Source of the DNA: a virus | DNA: 21,680 nucleotides | IMG/VR virus record: IMGVR_UViG_3300037963_002995 | Location: 1 to 21,680 of that record | Direction: 5' to 3' (one strand) | Shown here: positions 20,952 through 21,680 of the stretch, piece after piece | How the letters are laid out: each line of letters starts with the position of its first letter | Numbering within the stretch: the first letter of the stretch is position 1 | Notes under the pieces: model-generated | Databases searched by the model: none | Told to the model about the DNA's origin: nothing | The model's input: the letters and a program-made list of their open reading frames with translations, nothing else | Translations under genes and position numbers: made by a program

Positions 20952-21680
20952 TGGCATTAATAGATATGAAATCAGATTTATCACAAGGTGTTGGTTCAAA
21001 ACAGACACCTCAATCTTTTACGGATGGTCATTCAGGTACTCTTGTTACAGGTAATAAGTCGTTTGACATACCACCAAGATTTGATATACAGACATTTAAG
21101 ATATCAGCACAAAGTCGTCAAAGTGAACAACTCAATTTTCAATTCAATGAAACTTTTAACACACCAGGACAAAGCATAGTAGATAAACAAGTTCCTGAAC
21201 TACAAGAGTATTACGATAGAGCATTCAGTCAAACCGACCCATTGGGTGCAAGAAGTAATAGAAGATTTGGTCCTGACGAACCTTTTATTTTAAAAGAGAT
21301 AGGAGATAGATGGGGACCTGGTGGAGCAGGTGCAATAGATTTTGGATTGGTAAGAGGTGGAGCAATAACACAAGCTGCGAGAACTGTAGCAGACATAGAA
21401 AGAATAGGTAAGTTTTTAATCACACCAAGAGGTGTTGCTTTTGTAACGAAACAAACTGTATTACAAAGTATGAATGCAGGTGTGAGGGAACGTTTCGGTG
21501 TGACATTTACTACTAAAGATAGTGATTTACCTGATAATGTTCCTCAAGGAACTATAGCAGCTGGAGATGATAGAGGTGGAATGAGAGCACGTAAAAATAG
21601 AGGTATGGATTTGTCTCAACAATTTGGTTTCACCAAATATAGAAATTCACCAAGTGCTGGTTTTGTTGATGGTAGTGATG
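20951..21680 (+). CDS. Tail/baseplate structural protein, 3'-truncated by window edge
   Basis: The frame opens at an ATG overlapping the tape-measure stop (TAATG at 20949-20953) and stays open to the end of the window, giving 243 residues of an unfinished gene. It begins MALIDMKSDLSQGVGSKQTP. The N-terminal ~95 residues are polar and Gln-rich. They are followed by RSNRRFGPDEPFILKEIGDR (from ~102), DFGLVRGGAITQAARTVADI and RIGKFLITPRGVAFVTKQTV. I recall this last set of motifs (PFI-x-x-IG-x-RW, FVRGG, KF-x-x-xPRG-x-x-F-x-x-KQ) from large uncharacterised structural proteins that follow tape measures in marine phage contigs. It has no signal peptide or enzyme motif in the visible part. A baseplate or tail-tip role is inferred from its position only. 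Coupling to the tape measure suggests matched synthesis. Confidence 0.8.
   Translation, partial: MALIDMKSDLSQGVGSKQTPQSFTDGHSGTLVTGNKSFDIPPRFDIQTFKISAQSRQSEQLNFQFNETFNTPGQSIVDKQVPELQEYYDRAFSQTDPLGARSNRRFGPDEPFILKEIGDRWGPGGAGAIDFGLVRGGAITQAARTVADIERIGKFLITPRGVAFVTKQTVLQSMNAGVRERFGVTFTTKDSDLPDNVPQGTIAAGDDRGGMRARKNRGMDLSQQFGFTKYRNSPSAGFVDGSD

Overview
The window reads as the tail-module segment of an AT-rich, T4-like myovirus genome, most likely an uncultured marine phage. The evidence is a contractile tail sheath (gp18-like), a tail tube (gp19-like), baseplate-hub/tail-assembly proteins of the gp26 and gp51 types, a tape measure and a gp15-like tail terminator, all on the + strand and tightly packed. 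The host cannot be named from this sequence. The many fibre linkers of the type STGSFG and the very repetitive fibres resemble what I recall of marine phage contigs; that is recollection, not a search result. I see no tRNA, CRISPR array, integrase, replication or lysis gene, no believable minus-strand gene, and no gene-free stretch longer than about 180 bases.

Layout. 1-1663: the 3' part of a gp15-like tail completion protein, then a 165-residue protein of unknown role. 1663-14274: a 12.6 kb adhesin block with a 331-residue fibre-like protein, a small zinc-ribbon/NUMOD3-like DNA-binding protein, fibres of 1041 and 1003 residues, two small accessory proteins (108 and 80 residues), and a 1496-residue fibre ending in a self-cleaving S74 chaperone domain. 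The 1003- and 1496-residue fibres are paralogues built on a ~40-residue repeat (about 6 and 24 copies). 14311-14589: a small coiled-coil protein, followed by a rho-independent terminator. 14655-17175: a T4-type late promoter sequence (TATAAATA), the sheath gene and a second terminator. 17291-21680: tube, an unlisted 50-residue protein, gp26-like, gp51-like, an 82-residue basic protein, the tape measure, and the start of a further structural gene that runs off the window.

How the genes work together: the tube polymerises around the tape measure on a hub whose assembly needs the gp26/gp51-type proteins, the sheath polymerises around the tube, the gp15-like protein caps the tail, and the fibres provide host recognition. 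Two regulatory themes stand out. A short motif, (G)ATATTTAT, recurs in six intergenic leaders. The gp26-gp51 segment changes reading frame twice. The second change falls on a run of seven T that would let a ribosome re-pair perfectly after a +1 or -2 slip, the position (between tube and tape measure) where many long-tailed phages make their tail assembly chaperones by programmed frameshifting. I regard this as the most interesting signal in the window. The first change may simply be an indel.
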